A stretch of 64,000 bases of DNA, from the NCBI RefSeq assembly GCF_018143015.1, contig NC_054743.1, forward strand, positions 41,372,922 to 41,436,921, in the 5' to 3' direction. A model generated the notes under the pieces. It worked only from the letters and a program-made list of their open reading frames with translations, did not search any database and was not told the DNA's origin. The DNA comes from Lytechinus variegatus. Taxonomy: Eukaryota > Echinodermata > Echinoidea > Temnopleuroida > Toxopneustidae. Shown here in pieces: positions 1-12,100 of the stretch (positions within the stretch are counted from its first letter, which is position 1; each line of letters opens with the position of its first letter). Made by a program: the position numbers and the translations under genes.

Positions 1-128
1 TATTGCTGATAATCAAAGTCCAGGAGATGTCCTTTGGCCGCAGCTGCCCCTCCGTTGACAGCTGGCGACTGGGTCGGTTGGGTCTTTGGATCAGGTTTGC
101 TGGATGATATTGCACTGTCTGACGTAAC
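1..128 (-). CDS. SENP6: SENP6/7 exon 19 (partial at window edge)
   Basis: Opens after acceptor TATCTTTAG and encodes [20 protein letters not shown] then [20 protein letters not shown]. Phase 0 matches exon 18. It continues the low-complexity insertion. The exon or its continuation beyond position 1 should reach the catalytic Asp and Cys. Its first 42 nt plus acceptor AG are duplicated at 577-620. Confidence 0.7.
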
Positions 129-3100
129 CTAAAGATAATTGGTTAAGTAATTAATTGATTAATAATTTGACTTAAATCGCACCAAATCCACTCTGTAGAG
201 TGCTCAAGGCGCTTTTTAGGGAATTGTAAAAAAATTAAGAAAAATTGAAGAGAAACGTTTTAAGGTAATGTTTGAAAGTTTCAGATGTCAAGCACTGTTT
301 TATGTTTTCAGGGAGGCTATTCCATAACTTAGAGGATGAGTAAAATGATCTTTCCCCTCAGGTTTTGGAAACTTTTGGGGTAACAAGAGAATAGGAAAAG
401 CAGGAACGTAAGGATCTTGAAGGGGTATAACTTTTGATCAGTGAAATGAGGTACTGGGGAGAAGAGCCATGGACACAGTGGAAAGGGGGAATATACTGGA
501 CACATGAAGACATGGAATTCAGGGCTCCCATCTTACAAAGAAATGCAATTGATTTGATCAACTTCAGCTATATATATGGATCAGGTTTGCTGGATGATAT
601 TGCACTGTCTGACGTAACCTACATGTACAGAGAATTGGTTACGAAAAGGGGGAATATATTGGACACATGAAGACATGTAATTTAGGGCCCCCATCTTACA
701 AAGAATTGCAATTGATTTGATCAACCTCAGCGATATTTGGAAATCCATCATTGTCATAACTTTTCCTACCAGATATTTGCACAATGTGATTTGTAAACAG
801 AGAGGAAGCACACAGAATTGTCAAGACAATGAAAACAAGTGTCTACAAGAATTATTTGTATACTACATACAGCAATGCAAAATGAGAAGATTAATCATGT
901 TTGAACCCCAAAATTCCTAGCTTGGCCATCACTTAATATAAAGAACTATATACCATATGAAAGAGGGAAGTATAGCCATTGTTTTGCACCTAGTTGCAAA
1001 TTGTGATCGGTCCCACATGAATAATTATGGCTTATGAAATGCGACAATGCATTTTTTCAGACCTTGATGTGATCATTGAAGCATAGCACGTAATACTTCA
1101 AATCTTTCAGTGTTTATAATGTACAGTGTACAAATAATTCTTGTAGAGACTGAATGATTCGAGCAACCTCAGCTATACGGAAATTCATCATTGTCATAAT
1201 TTTTCCAACCAGAACTTTGCAATATTCTTTCTAAACAAAGAGGAGGCACACTGAATGTCAAGAAAATGATGAATGTATGAGCATATAACATATCTATTAA
1301 AACCTTTTTTTGTAAGGGATTTTAAATGTGGATGCTGCTGGCTTTCCATAGAAGTGGTTGATTGGGTCAATTGCAACTCTTTGTAATACAGGGCCCTGGG
1401 ATATTGCACAGAACTGAAAATTTCATGAAATTTATCATCAAGATTTAGGCCCCTTGCACACAATATGCTTTTATGGAAGAAAATACGAATAGGAATTGTT
1501 ACCTACAGTGTAATGTCTGAAAAGGGGCATTCCAGGGGAGTTCTAGAATAAAGGAGTTCATACGACCCTCTTTATCACATGAATTTGTTATATAAGGAAA
1601 TAACCCAAATGAGAGAATATAATGATTTAGGGAACTTTCACACAAGTGGCCTGAATGAATTAATTCACCATATTTGAGAAAATCAACAAAATTAGAAAAT
1701 GTGGATGATTTATATGTCTTATCCTTCATAAACTTGAATAAACAATAGTGCTTTAAATAAAGTAGTTTTTGAAACTGCAATTTATGAATCAGCTTTATTC
1801 ATCTTGCTGGGAGTAATACAAGCATGGCCTGCTTTCAATGTGACACCCATTTTTGATATCAGTTCATGATTCGAAACTGAGAATAGCTTTCAGATGGACA
1901 GCATCATTAATTACCTTTTCTGAAGCTGTTGTACTGTTTGAAGCTTTAAGTGCTTCTGTACTGTTCCCTAAGGACTTGTTAAGTGGATTGTCTGAAGGGT
2001 CATTCGTATTTTCTTTCAGCTCTCGTGTAGTTCTTTCACTTTCATGATCGTCCATCCTTTCATCCGGACTCTCTGAAGTGTCCATTGGCTCCTCCTCATT
2101 TGTGCTATTGCTTCCCTGAGTGGCTGGTTGCTGGCCGACATGCGCAGCCTCTGCCATCCGATTGGCCGATTGGCTAGTATCATGCACTGTCTTTGTGGTC
2201 TGTCCTGAAGGTGACTTTGAGCTTTGAGAACTTTGAGATGCTGGTGCTTGAACACCTGGGTTCCCGTGATTGGCTGCTTGGTTAAGAGCTACGTTATGAT
2301 TGGTTGGCTGTTCTGATGGTGAGGGCGTGGCTCGTGATGGAGTGGCGGGGGAGGGTGTGGCAGGCGATGCTGCTGATGCCGGTGATGGTTGATTTGAAGA
2401 TGATGGACTGGGGGATTGGGATGGAGATTTACTGTTTCCTTTCTTCATGTTGATTACATCCCCAGCAAAACAGATGATTGCAACAAACCAATGTGCACTG
2501 AAATATATATTTAACAAAAAAAATACATGAACATATTCATTTTCAATTACATACAAACATACAGTAAATAAAGTAAATACAGTAACTGGAACAGTGGAAT
2601 GATGTGGAATGGTGTATCATCTCTTAAAGTCTATTTTATATCTCCATTAGCAATTTAGAATATTCTAATTTGTTCCATTCCGTTAACACTTTTTTCAACT
2701 CTATTGTCATTATGTTTTTTTTGCAATGAAAAAAAATAAATAAATACCCGGTAAGTGCACGCAAAAATATGTTGATATAATTTTTTTCATGATCTCATAG
2801 TGAACAATTCATGCATGTGTCACCATACGGATTGTGTGATCCAGTGGTTCGAGCATTGGACTCATAATCCCAAGGTTGTGAGTTTGAATCCCTACTCTGC
2901 CATTGTCTCCACTTTGATAAAAAGGCCCGAGAGTAATATCTGTCGTCTATAAGGTCAGCCACTATAACTGATTAACCTAGACGTAAAATGTTTCCTAGGT
3001 AATTGGTTATATACCAGCTTGGCGTTTACCAGCAAAACGCTGTCCTGCCGACTTCCTACGGGAGTTACCATGACAGAAACAGAAACATAATACAATAAAT

Positions 3101-6100
3101 AATGCACAGTGGCACTAGTTTATTTATTCCCAACATGTCCAGAAATAACCCTGGTAATGTGCAAAAATAACCCAAATGATTTCATATTCCTATTTGGTTC
3201 AACAGAAATTCAATTTTGAATGAAAAAGAAAAGGGAAATTAGTCCCTATGATGAAAATCAATTTACCTCCTGCACTCCAGCCCCATTAATAAAAAAATTA
3301 AATAAAAATCAACACTGTAAACATTGGCAAAGAATATTATACCAGTACTCATGCACAACTGTGCATTGTGACTTGCAAGCTGCAAAGAGGAAATCAAGAA
3401 TTGATGCAGAGTTTGAAGGCTCAAGCACTTTGTCATGTCCTTCAGATGATGATGTTAAATGACGGTCCCAGACATAAATAATCATACAGTTGTGCTCAAA
3501 AGTTAGTGAATCCCACCATAAAATGCACTCCTTCATGCCAAGTGCTGAATGTAGATTACAACACTACGATGTTCGGCTAGCCCAGAGACACAAACTTTAT
3601 TTAATGTCATATTTTATCACCTGACTTCACAATTAAATATCTAAGACACAACAGAACTTCAACACTTGAAATATGTTCATTTTCTGGTAGGGTTCACTAA
3701 CATTTGAGCACCACTGAATGTGATTGATGAATATCTGTAAAAAGTAAAAAACCTACACATTTTTTATTACCCTTGTTCCACACTCACCAGTCATTGATGG
3801 GAATTATGATGAAGTCTTTGGCAAAGATATCGACGTGACGAGTCCACTTCCTGACCTTCTGATGTCGTTTCTCCTTCGGGGTGAGTCCGTTGAGGTCCGG
3901 TGAGATGTTACCTCGTGTGTCCTGTTGCAGCAATCGCTTGTAGAAGAAGCAGCTGAATAGATGGGTCCTCTCCCGGTCGACATCACTCAGTTTCTCCATC
4001 ACAATGTACCTAGTTAACATAATATGATGTGTTAGTATATATTATACAAATCCCAAGAATGTTCTGAATCTGATTGGTCCAAATCGGATCACATGATATA
4101 CTGCAAACTGGACTATTGCATCCAAAATGCACTATTCTGCACTCTGACGTCATACCAAATGCACTATCCTGCACTCTGACATCAGAGTGCAGGACAGTGC
4201 AAGTTCTCGAATGATCTCATATTATCTAGAATTTTAGATCAAATATAGCATTCGGGGCAACTCAGTAACATGGGTAGGGGGGTTGTATAAAACAAACAAT
4301 ACACTCATTCTTGTGCATAGAAGACCTAAAAAATGAACTCTGTGCTCGACTCGCAGTCCTGCTGACCTTGGTGCTGTATAATCATTGACTCTTCTCGCAC
4401 ATTGTTCATTATTTGGCCCTGCATGCACGCACTTACGTGCATTATTTGTATAATAATGCACATCAATAAGGGTATTAGTAAGAATATACCCACCGGGGTA
4501 ACTTTGAAATGGCTCAAACATGCCTGAGGTAATGACCGAGGGTGTCAGAACATCATGTCATGGCCGGCAAAAATTACATAACTTGTGACTGATCATCACC
4601 TATTATATTGCACACTAGAAAATATGAATTGATGGCCATGTGAAAAAAGCAACTAAAATCCTTTTCCCCATTTCTCCTTTTTGTTCTTGAATTGTTTACT
4701 TACTTTAGATAGAAATCAATAATGACATCATTCAGGAATTCCCCTTCTTCAAGGCAGTCTCTGTCTTCTGTTGTCACAGTGATTCCACCAAACTTGGGTG
4801 GTGGTGGATACACAAATAATTTACTGAAAGAATTGGAGAAGAAAATTATTTTTCTTATATAATTTTAAGAACTGTACATGATTGCCACATTATTATCAAT
4901 ATTCTTAAAGAATTTCACAAAAGAAACAATGATTTCCAACTCAAAGAATGACACAGTTCCCCTTCACGCACAAATCCCCCCCCCTTCCCGAGATGTACAA
5001 ATCCCCCAATCAAATAAATTTACTCTGGATATTTCTGTATAGACTTCCCTCCCTATTGATACAGTTCTGAATAGACTTTCCATCTATTAATGATAATAAT
5101 AGCTAGTTTTTATATAGTGCTTTCCCCAGAATGGCTCAAAGCTCTTTACAGCATATTATTACCCAGATCATTGGATTCATTTCAATCCCGCACGAAAAGT
5201 GCACAATTTCCACTCCCTGGGGAGCATTCCATGCATTCATCGCAGCCTCATAATGGTACTGGCAAATTCAAACATACAATAACTTTTGGATCCTACCGGG
5301 TACCTATTTAGCACCTGGGTCGAGAGTAGCAAAGTGTGGATTAATGCCTTGACAACGGACACTAAACCGTGGTGGGATTTGAACACACGAGCCAGAGGGT
5401 CCGAGTCACTACACCACGCCTCTTCCACTGCTCTTCTATTCATAGTACTCTGAGTACTTCTGAACAATATCCCATCTATTCATTCTTTGATGTCCTGGTT
5501 GAGAGTACTGCCCTTATGGAAGTATCCCTTTGTATCACTACAATAAAGTGGAATGAATAGAAGAACTCCCAACAGGTTAATATCATAAATTGTCAAGGTG
5601 TAACACACTTACTTATCAACCTGGTCTTCAGAGCTGGCTTTAGTCTTGACCACTGCACCCTGACCACTCCCTAGCCTGGTGAGTTGCGGCATGGTAATGG
5701 AAACTGGACGGTCAGCTGAATTGAGGGTAGCTGCATGGGACCCATTGTTTGGCCTTGTAATGAAGACCGTGCCCTTCATCTCAGGCCTCGTTGAGGATTC
5801 AAGGAGGGAAGTGGTCCTCGCCTTGTCTATCGGCTCAAATTTCAAACCTAACGGGAGAAAGGGGGATTTATTCTGTATTATCTTCCGCATACTAGCTATA
5901 GGATTGGTCTAAAGTTGGTCATGTAATAAAGTGTAGTTTCCCATCAATCATAACTCACATTGATGGAACTGTAGTGTTTCGCTAATATTTTCAGCCATAC
6001 GGCCATCAAGGGCAGTGATGATCATGCAATATCTAGATGCGCCAGCAGTGTACATACGCGCTAGCAGTAAAACTTTGCACAAAATAAAAGTATATTGCCC

Positions 6101-9100
6101 CTCGATTGTTTTGTTGTGACAGTAAAATTCCTTTGTGAGGTCACAATAAATCTTGCTGGAGCAAGACCTCGGATGCATACACACAGTTTACATACACGCA
6201 AGCATTAATACAAGCATAATTGTCTCAATATACTTTTTTTCAAAGGAAACTGATTTTTTTTTTAAATCAAAATCCTTCTTATAGAGACATATTGGCATCC
6301 ATTTCTTTGTTTATAGTGGTTCCTGATGCAGAATATAAAGCATATAATCACCTCTTGATTTCAGGTGTCGAGGCAAACTATCACTTCCTCAGCAAGCTTG
6401 ATGTGCTCGCTATCTTTCCTCATCTTCACTTCGGAAAGATAGCTACATGGTTTTTGTACCATGATGTCTCCCTTTGTGAATTCAAACCATTATGAGCAAA
6501 GTAAATAGTACATAAAAATAAAATATTGGGGAGGTGAGCAACATTTGCTTTGTATCAAGGAAAATTTTGAATTTCTGACATTGATGGTAGTTCATCCGGA
6601 ATTCATGTACTTACTCATACCAGAGTTATCACTCTTTTCAGCCATAGCGGCGAGCACCTTTTGGACCTTCTCCCTATAGGAATGGGCATGAAGCTCCTGG
6701 GCAGAACGAATCACAACCATCTTCTCATACTCCTCTGTAATGAATGACACAGGTAACAGTAATGACATGTAATATGCATTTCAAGTTGTCCATCCGAGGG
6801 TGTACAGAAAACCCATGTAGTAATGTTGTAACCCGCAAGTGAAAACCCGAACCGTACCGTCCCGTATAATCCAATAATTTGCAATCGGGACCCGCTGACC
6901 CGTCGGGTTTTAACCCGCAAGTCAATTCATCTCTGAAAAATGAAAAACATTATTTCTGCAATCCCCACACTATACAGGCTCAAATCAGGAAAATATATGT
7001 CTACTACTACCTAGCCTAGAGTGAATTTACTTACAATTTGCAAATTCGCCTTTTATTCCGGAGAGAAAATGTTTTTTGGGTGACTTTGTACCACGAAATG
7101 GGTCCGCTCTGATCTCGAAATTGAAAGCATTACGCAATTAACGCCTCGGATCGATCGGAGCTAGCGAGCCGCAGCTCAGCGCGCTAGCTAGCCCAGGCTG
7201 CCCAGCAAGGATCGGCAGACGGCAATGTTGTTTTTCAGTCCAGGTCGTTCGACACTGCGACTCACAACAATCATAATTACAATATTCAATTCTATGGGAC
7301 CTCGTCTATAAAGTAATCAAAATTGCAATAAATACCTGGATAATGATACAGTCAATTTTTTCTTCTCGTTTATCTCTATATTATTTCCTTCTGTTTTTGT
7401 ATTTCATTCGATAATATGGCCGCTAAAACTCGATGTTCAGTTTCCCGTCGCCCGCGTTATGAAATTTGGCCCGCGTTTGAAAATCAAATTCTGAAAATAA
7501 ACTATTTGGATATCTAGATTCAAAACTGATTTAAAACATTAATATAAGCTTTTCAGTAAGACAATTACTTGTATATCTTGTAAATACCTGCAAATCTTTT
7601 CTTTCTTTTTTTGTGAATGGAATGACGCTGCATGCTCAACCATACCTCGAGGGATGTTCGTGCAGGCTCCACTCAACAACCGTAGAAGTGGTTGAGCTAC
7701 CTCAATAAATCCCAAAGTCTAGTAACCTCGCGTTGGTGAGTTATCATACGGCCTAGTACTCATCCAAAATAACTTATCTTATTTGCTAATTATTACTTAA
7801 AAATCATTTGTTTTATTTTGCCAGGGGATGAGTTAAATATCAGACAAAAAAAATCATCAAAGCTCAATCTGTTACAAGGCCGACGGGAGACTCACCCACG
7901 TACGCATTGGCGCTTGTGCTAGCTAGTCTGAGCTCTGTCTCTCTGCCAGAGCTCTGGGGGACAATTCGCTCTGTAAAGGCCTCAATGATGGTGATTTTCT
8001 GCTTCAGACAGAGTTTATATTTCGGGTATATTTTTCAAAACTGCCAATGAAGTTTGATGATTTCTTCATTGTCATGTATATTTAAGTTATTAATGAGTTC
8101 ATTCTCACCAAATTTAGACTCCCCAATAGAGAAATACAATTTTCGTGGAGATGTGCGTTTTCAAAGAACTTCAGGAAAAGTAAGGGTATGTGGGCCTTTA
8201 TTACATGGCCAAGTACTGGAATTAGATGGAGTAAAAATTAGATATTAAATTCATTTATATCAAGTTCAACTCACAGTCTCACCCACACAAACACACCCAC
8301 ATCCAAGATTCTAGGCATGAAAAAAACTTTAAAAATGATACAATATTAAACAACAAGTAATAATTAATTTAATAAGTGAACAGGTATTCCTCAAAATACA
8401 AAAACGTAGCATTTGAAAAGAGCCCCTGAAATGTTGCAAAAAAATGAAAATGGACCCCCCCCAAAAAATGATTAATTTTTCCCTGGCTTCGAGTTCCACG
8501 GAATAAAGTGCGTTAAAAGGTTACAAAAGGTCAAACTTTCATCTTCTGAAAAATAATGAATAATGAAATCGGTTCCTCATTATGAGCTGGAAAAAATGGG
8601 ACGGGAAACTCAACATCGAGTTTCATTGGCCCATGCAGTTGCTTTTGACTGCGCTGCATGCACGCACTGGCGCTGGCCTTTGAAAGAGAGCAACTCGATG
8701 TATTTATCATGTTGAACTGTCTCAGACTCAGTCCTGTTCACTATTCACAAGACAAAAATACGCCGGCATTTTTAAAAGGAAATATCTACATCTCTAAAAG
8801 AATCTGCCACGTAAGAAGCACATGATCTTAACTCAATTTTCACTGTGAATGTTTTTATTATGCGTCGTTTATTCTCCCTTTTTTTCGCATGACGGTCTGC
8901 GGGTTTGAGAATGAACTCGGCCCGGCCCGCAACCCGCGATCGGAGGCATACCGGCAGGTTAACCCGTACCGCAACGGGTGCGGGTTACAACATTACCATG
9001 TAGTCCTATATATCTTGCCACAATGGTTATATACATCTCTCGCTCCCTGGAAATAAGTCAAAATATTTGCCTGCAATCACTGGCTCAAATGAAATTCTAA

Positions 9101-12100
9101 GTAAATACTTGACATGTGCAATATAAAGCGGAAAAGGATATGAAGATCATTACAGCAAAGCGTTGTTCTTCTAAGCCCTTTCCAACTCACATTATTTAAC
9201 TAACTGAAAAAGGAGACTCATCAAAGATAGCATAGTACTCACCTTTACTGCCTGGATCAAAGTGCACTACCTTGCGATACATGGCGAGACGGGATCGTAC
9301 AACTTGAGCAAAGTGAGGCGTCGTCATGATGAAAAACGTTGAAAAGCCATCGTCGCTAAGGTAATGATCACATTTCTCGATGTCCTTTACTAGCAGCTCA
9401 ATCTTACCACATTTGTGGGTTGATTCTATGCAAAATAAAAACAAAAAATAAAGGTTCTAAGCATAAGCATTAACTGTCATATGGAAAATTCATACATGTT
9501 GATTGTAGTAAAATTTGATGCACTATTAACCAAGTCCTTCTTGCTTGCATTTAAGGATTTTAAAAAATCCTTAGAATTAATATCAACAGGTACACAGTAC
9601 TATCAACTATCATAAATAGATATTGTTATGCTCAATGATAAGCTTTCTGGGGATTTTTTCATCAACATTTTTGTTCGACAAATTGTCAGATCTGACAATT
9701 TTCCTTGATTCTGATGGGCTGAGAGGCACTGCTACTATGATAATTGTCGGATAAGATAGTTCTTTTTAGGATTTTTTTCTTCTGCAATTTTATGCTCTAT
9801 ATGTATTGGCTTGTGAAATTGAGTTGAAATTTGAGTTGCAAAACTGTTAATATCAGGATTCTGCAGTATCTGCATCATTGCGGGCACGTCATGGTCTAGT
9901 GGTTCTGACTCTCACCTTTTAAACAGAGGGTCATGCATTCGAATCCTAGCCAGGGCGTGTTTTCCTTCAGCAAGAAATTTATCCGCACTGTGTTGCACTC
10001 GACCCAGGTGAGACGAATGGGTACTCGGCAGGATTAATTCCTTGCATGCACTGAGCGGCCGGTGATGGTAGCTCGAGCTAAAGCCGGGGTAATAATAGCA
10101 GCGCTTTGTATCCTCAGGCAAAAAGCGCTTTATAAATACAGCTATCATTATTGTTATTATTATCTTTTCAGCAATTCAAAAGCACCTGTCAATGTGATGT
10201 TCCTTACATTTACTGCGAAATAAATATGTCGAGTTTGCTTGTCCATAGACTTCATATTCACCAAGGAGTTGAACTTCATTTAGTATCCTCAGATTTTTTT
10301 AAAAAATCAACAAGTCAATATAATAGCAAGAGACTCCATTTTTTCATATTTAGAACATCGCTATTCAAATGAAGTAAAGTAAAAAACTGAGTTTCACACT
10401 TACGTTGGAAATGAAATTGAAAGCCATCAGGAGTCATTGACACAGCAGGAAGTCTCAGCATGGTCCCTACCACGTGCATAGGCCAAGAACCAAAACGGAG
10501 GATTGAGACATTGAAGGCTACATTTAGAGAGTTAGGATTGCCCTGGAGAGAGTGATGACCATCAGAAGAGTCTTTGCCACCTTGAGTGTCCGGTCTTCCC
10601 ACTAAATCTCCTCTCTGTAGCAAATGAGTAGAGTGTTGGTCTTTAAAATATTGATGTCAAATTAAAGACAGTTAATTATCAATTAGGAAGAAGTTTGAGA
10701 GCATTTGAAAACATGCATTCCATCCCTAACACACTGCCAATCTTTTCAGATTATACAGTGAATTTTGGCTGGGTTAACTGTCAATCTATCCTCTTCCCCT
10801 TTCACCTACTCCCCAGACCTTCAGCATGTTCAATAAGTATTGTGAACTTAAAAGTAGATTTCTACTGCAGAACATCATATTTTTTAAAGATATTCCTTAA
10901 AAGAATGATCTTTTCCACATAATTTAGAAATTTTGTGGACTCAAAAATGTCGAGTTGGTGTGTATAACATCAGATGTCAATTTCAAAAAATTTTGTGGGG
11001 GAGTCGTGGTCTAGTGGTTAAGAATCTAATCTTTCAATGAGAGGAACATGGGCTAACATTTCAGCAAAAGCATGTTTTCCATCAGCAAGAAATTTATCCA
11101 CATTGTGCTGCACTCAACCCAGGTGAAGTGAATGGGTACCAGGCAAGATTAATTCGTTGAATGCACCAAGTACCTTTAGCAGCTGGAGCTACAGCCAGGG
11201 TAATATATGTGACCTGCCACCCCAAAACCCACAATAAGTCAAACAAAATGAATATCGAGATTTTTATTGAGCTTGAAAATTCATTTCCTAAAGCTTTAAA
11301 ATGATATATGATATCTTAAAATTGACCAATAATAACCATTACAAGTACTTGATTGAATGCTGTGGAAATTCAGCAAGAGCTTAAAAAATAAGGAGAAACG
11401 AGGTTTGAAGTTTGGGGGGTTCACTCAAGCATGAGATGTGCATACTGTGTAATCTCAGTGAAACTTCCAAGCAGTCCCCCAAAAAATGGGGCCAAGAAAC
11501 TCTTCTGTCTTTTCTTTTATTTAACTTAAGGACCTCTTTTTTTAACAGTATGAAGAAGAATTACCCCTTATTGCTATTATTCTAATTTTATATTTTTGGA
11601 GACAAAATTACTATTTTGGCTATTTACAGAGAACCTTACCTGGTGACTTATTTGTGGTTTTGGGGTGGTAGGTCACATATAGTGCTCCACTGAATAGGTA
11701 ACTAGATAACCAGCGCCTCGTAAATGCTATATATTATTATGTCAATTTCAAAAAAAGGTTCTTACCTTGTCCCTCATCTTGGCTTTCACCGTCATGAAAG
11801 ACCGGGCCAACTCCTCATCTGATTCTGTGGCTACTCGAGTGAAGGAGAGAGATTAAACATAATTGTGAGACGTGGTAACAATCTAAAAAGAGCTTGACCA
11901 GAATCCAACAAAATGTCCAATCAAGTGTTATGTATTCAGAAAATATGTGTCAAATGATTCTGGAATCTGGTAACCGAATATTGATGAAATGAACATGGCA
12001 TTCCAGCTGGGTGTCCGGTTTTTTTTCAAAGCAATAAAAATCCACTGTTCCCAACATGCTAATATAAGTAAAATATCTTCAATGTGATCATTTTCCAGCT

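Noticed and set aside
2830..2905. Possible functional tRNA gene
   Set aside because: A and B boxes are present but the acceptor stem does not pair; it is followed by a SINE body.
6360..6510. Possible extra SENP exon on the minus strand
   Set aside because: Exon 14 joins exon 15 directly in phase, this stretch ends in a stop without a usable donor, and it centres on a hairpin.
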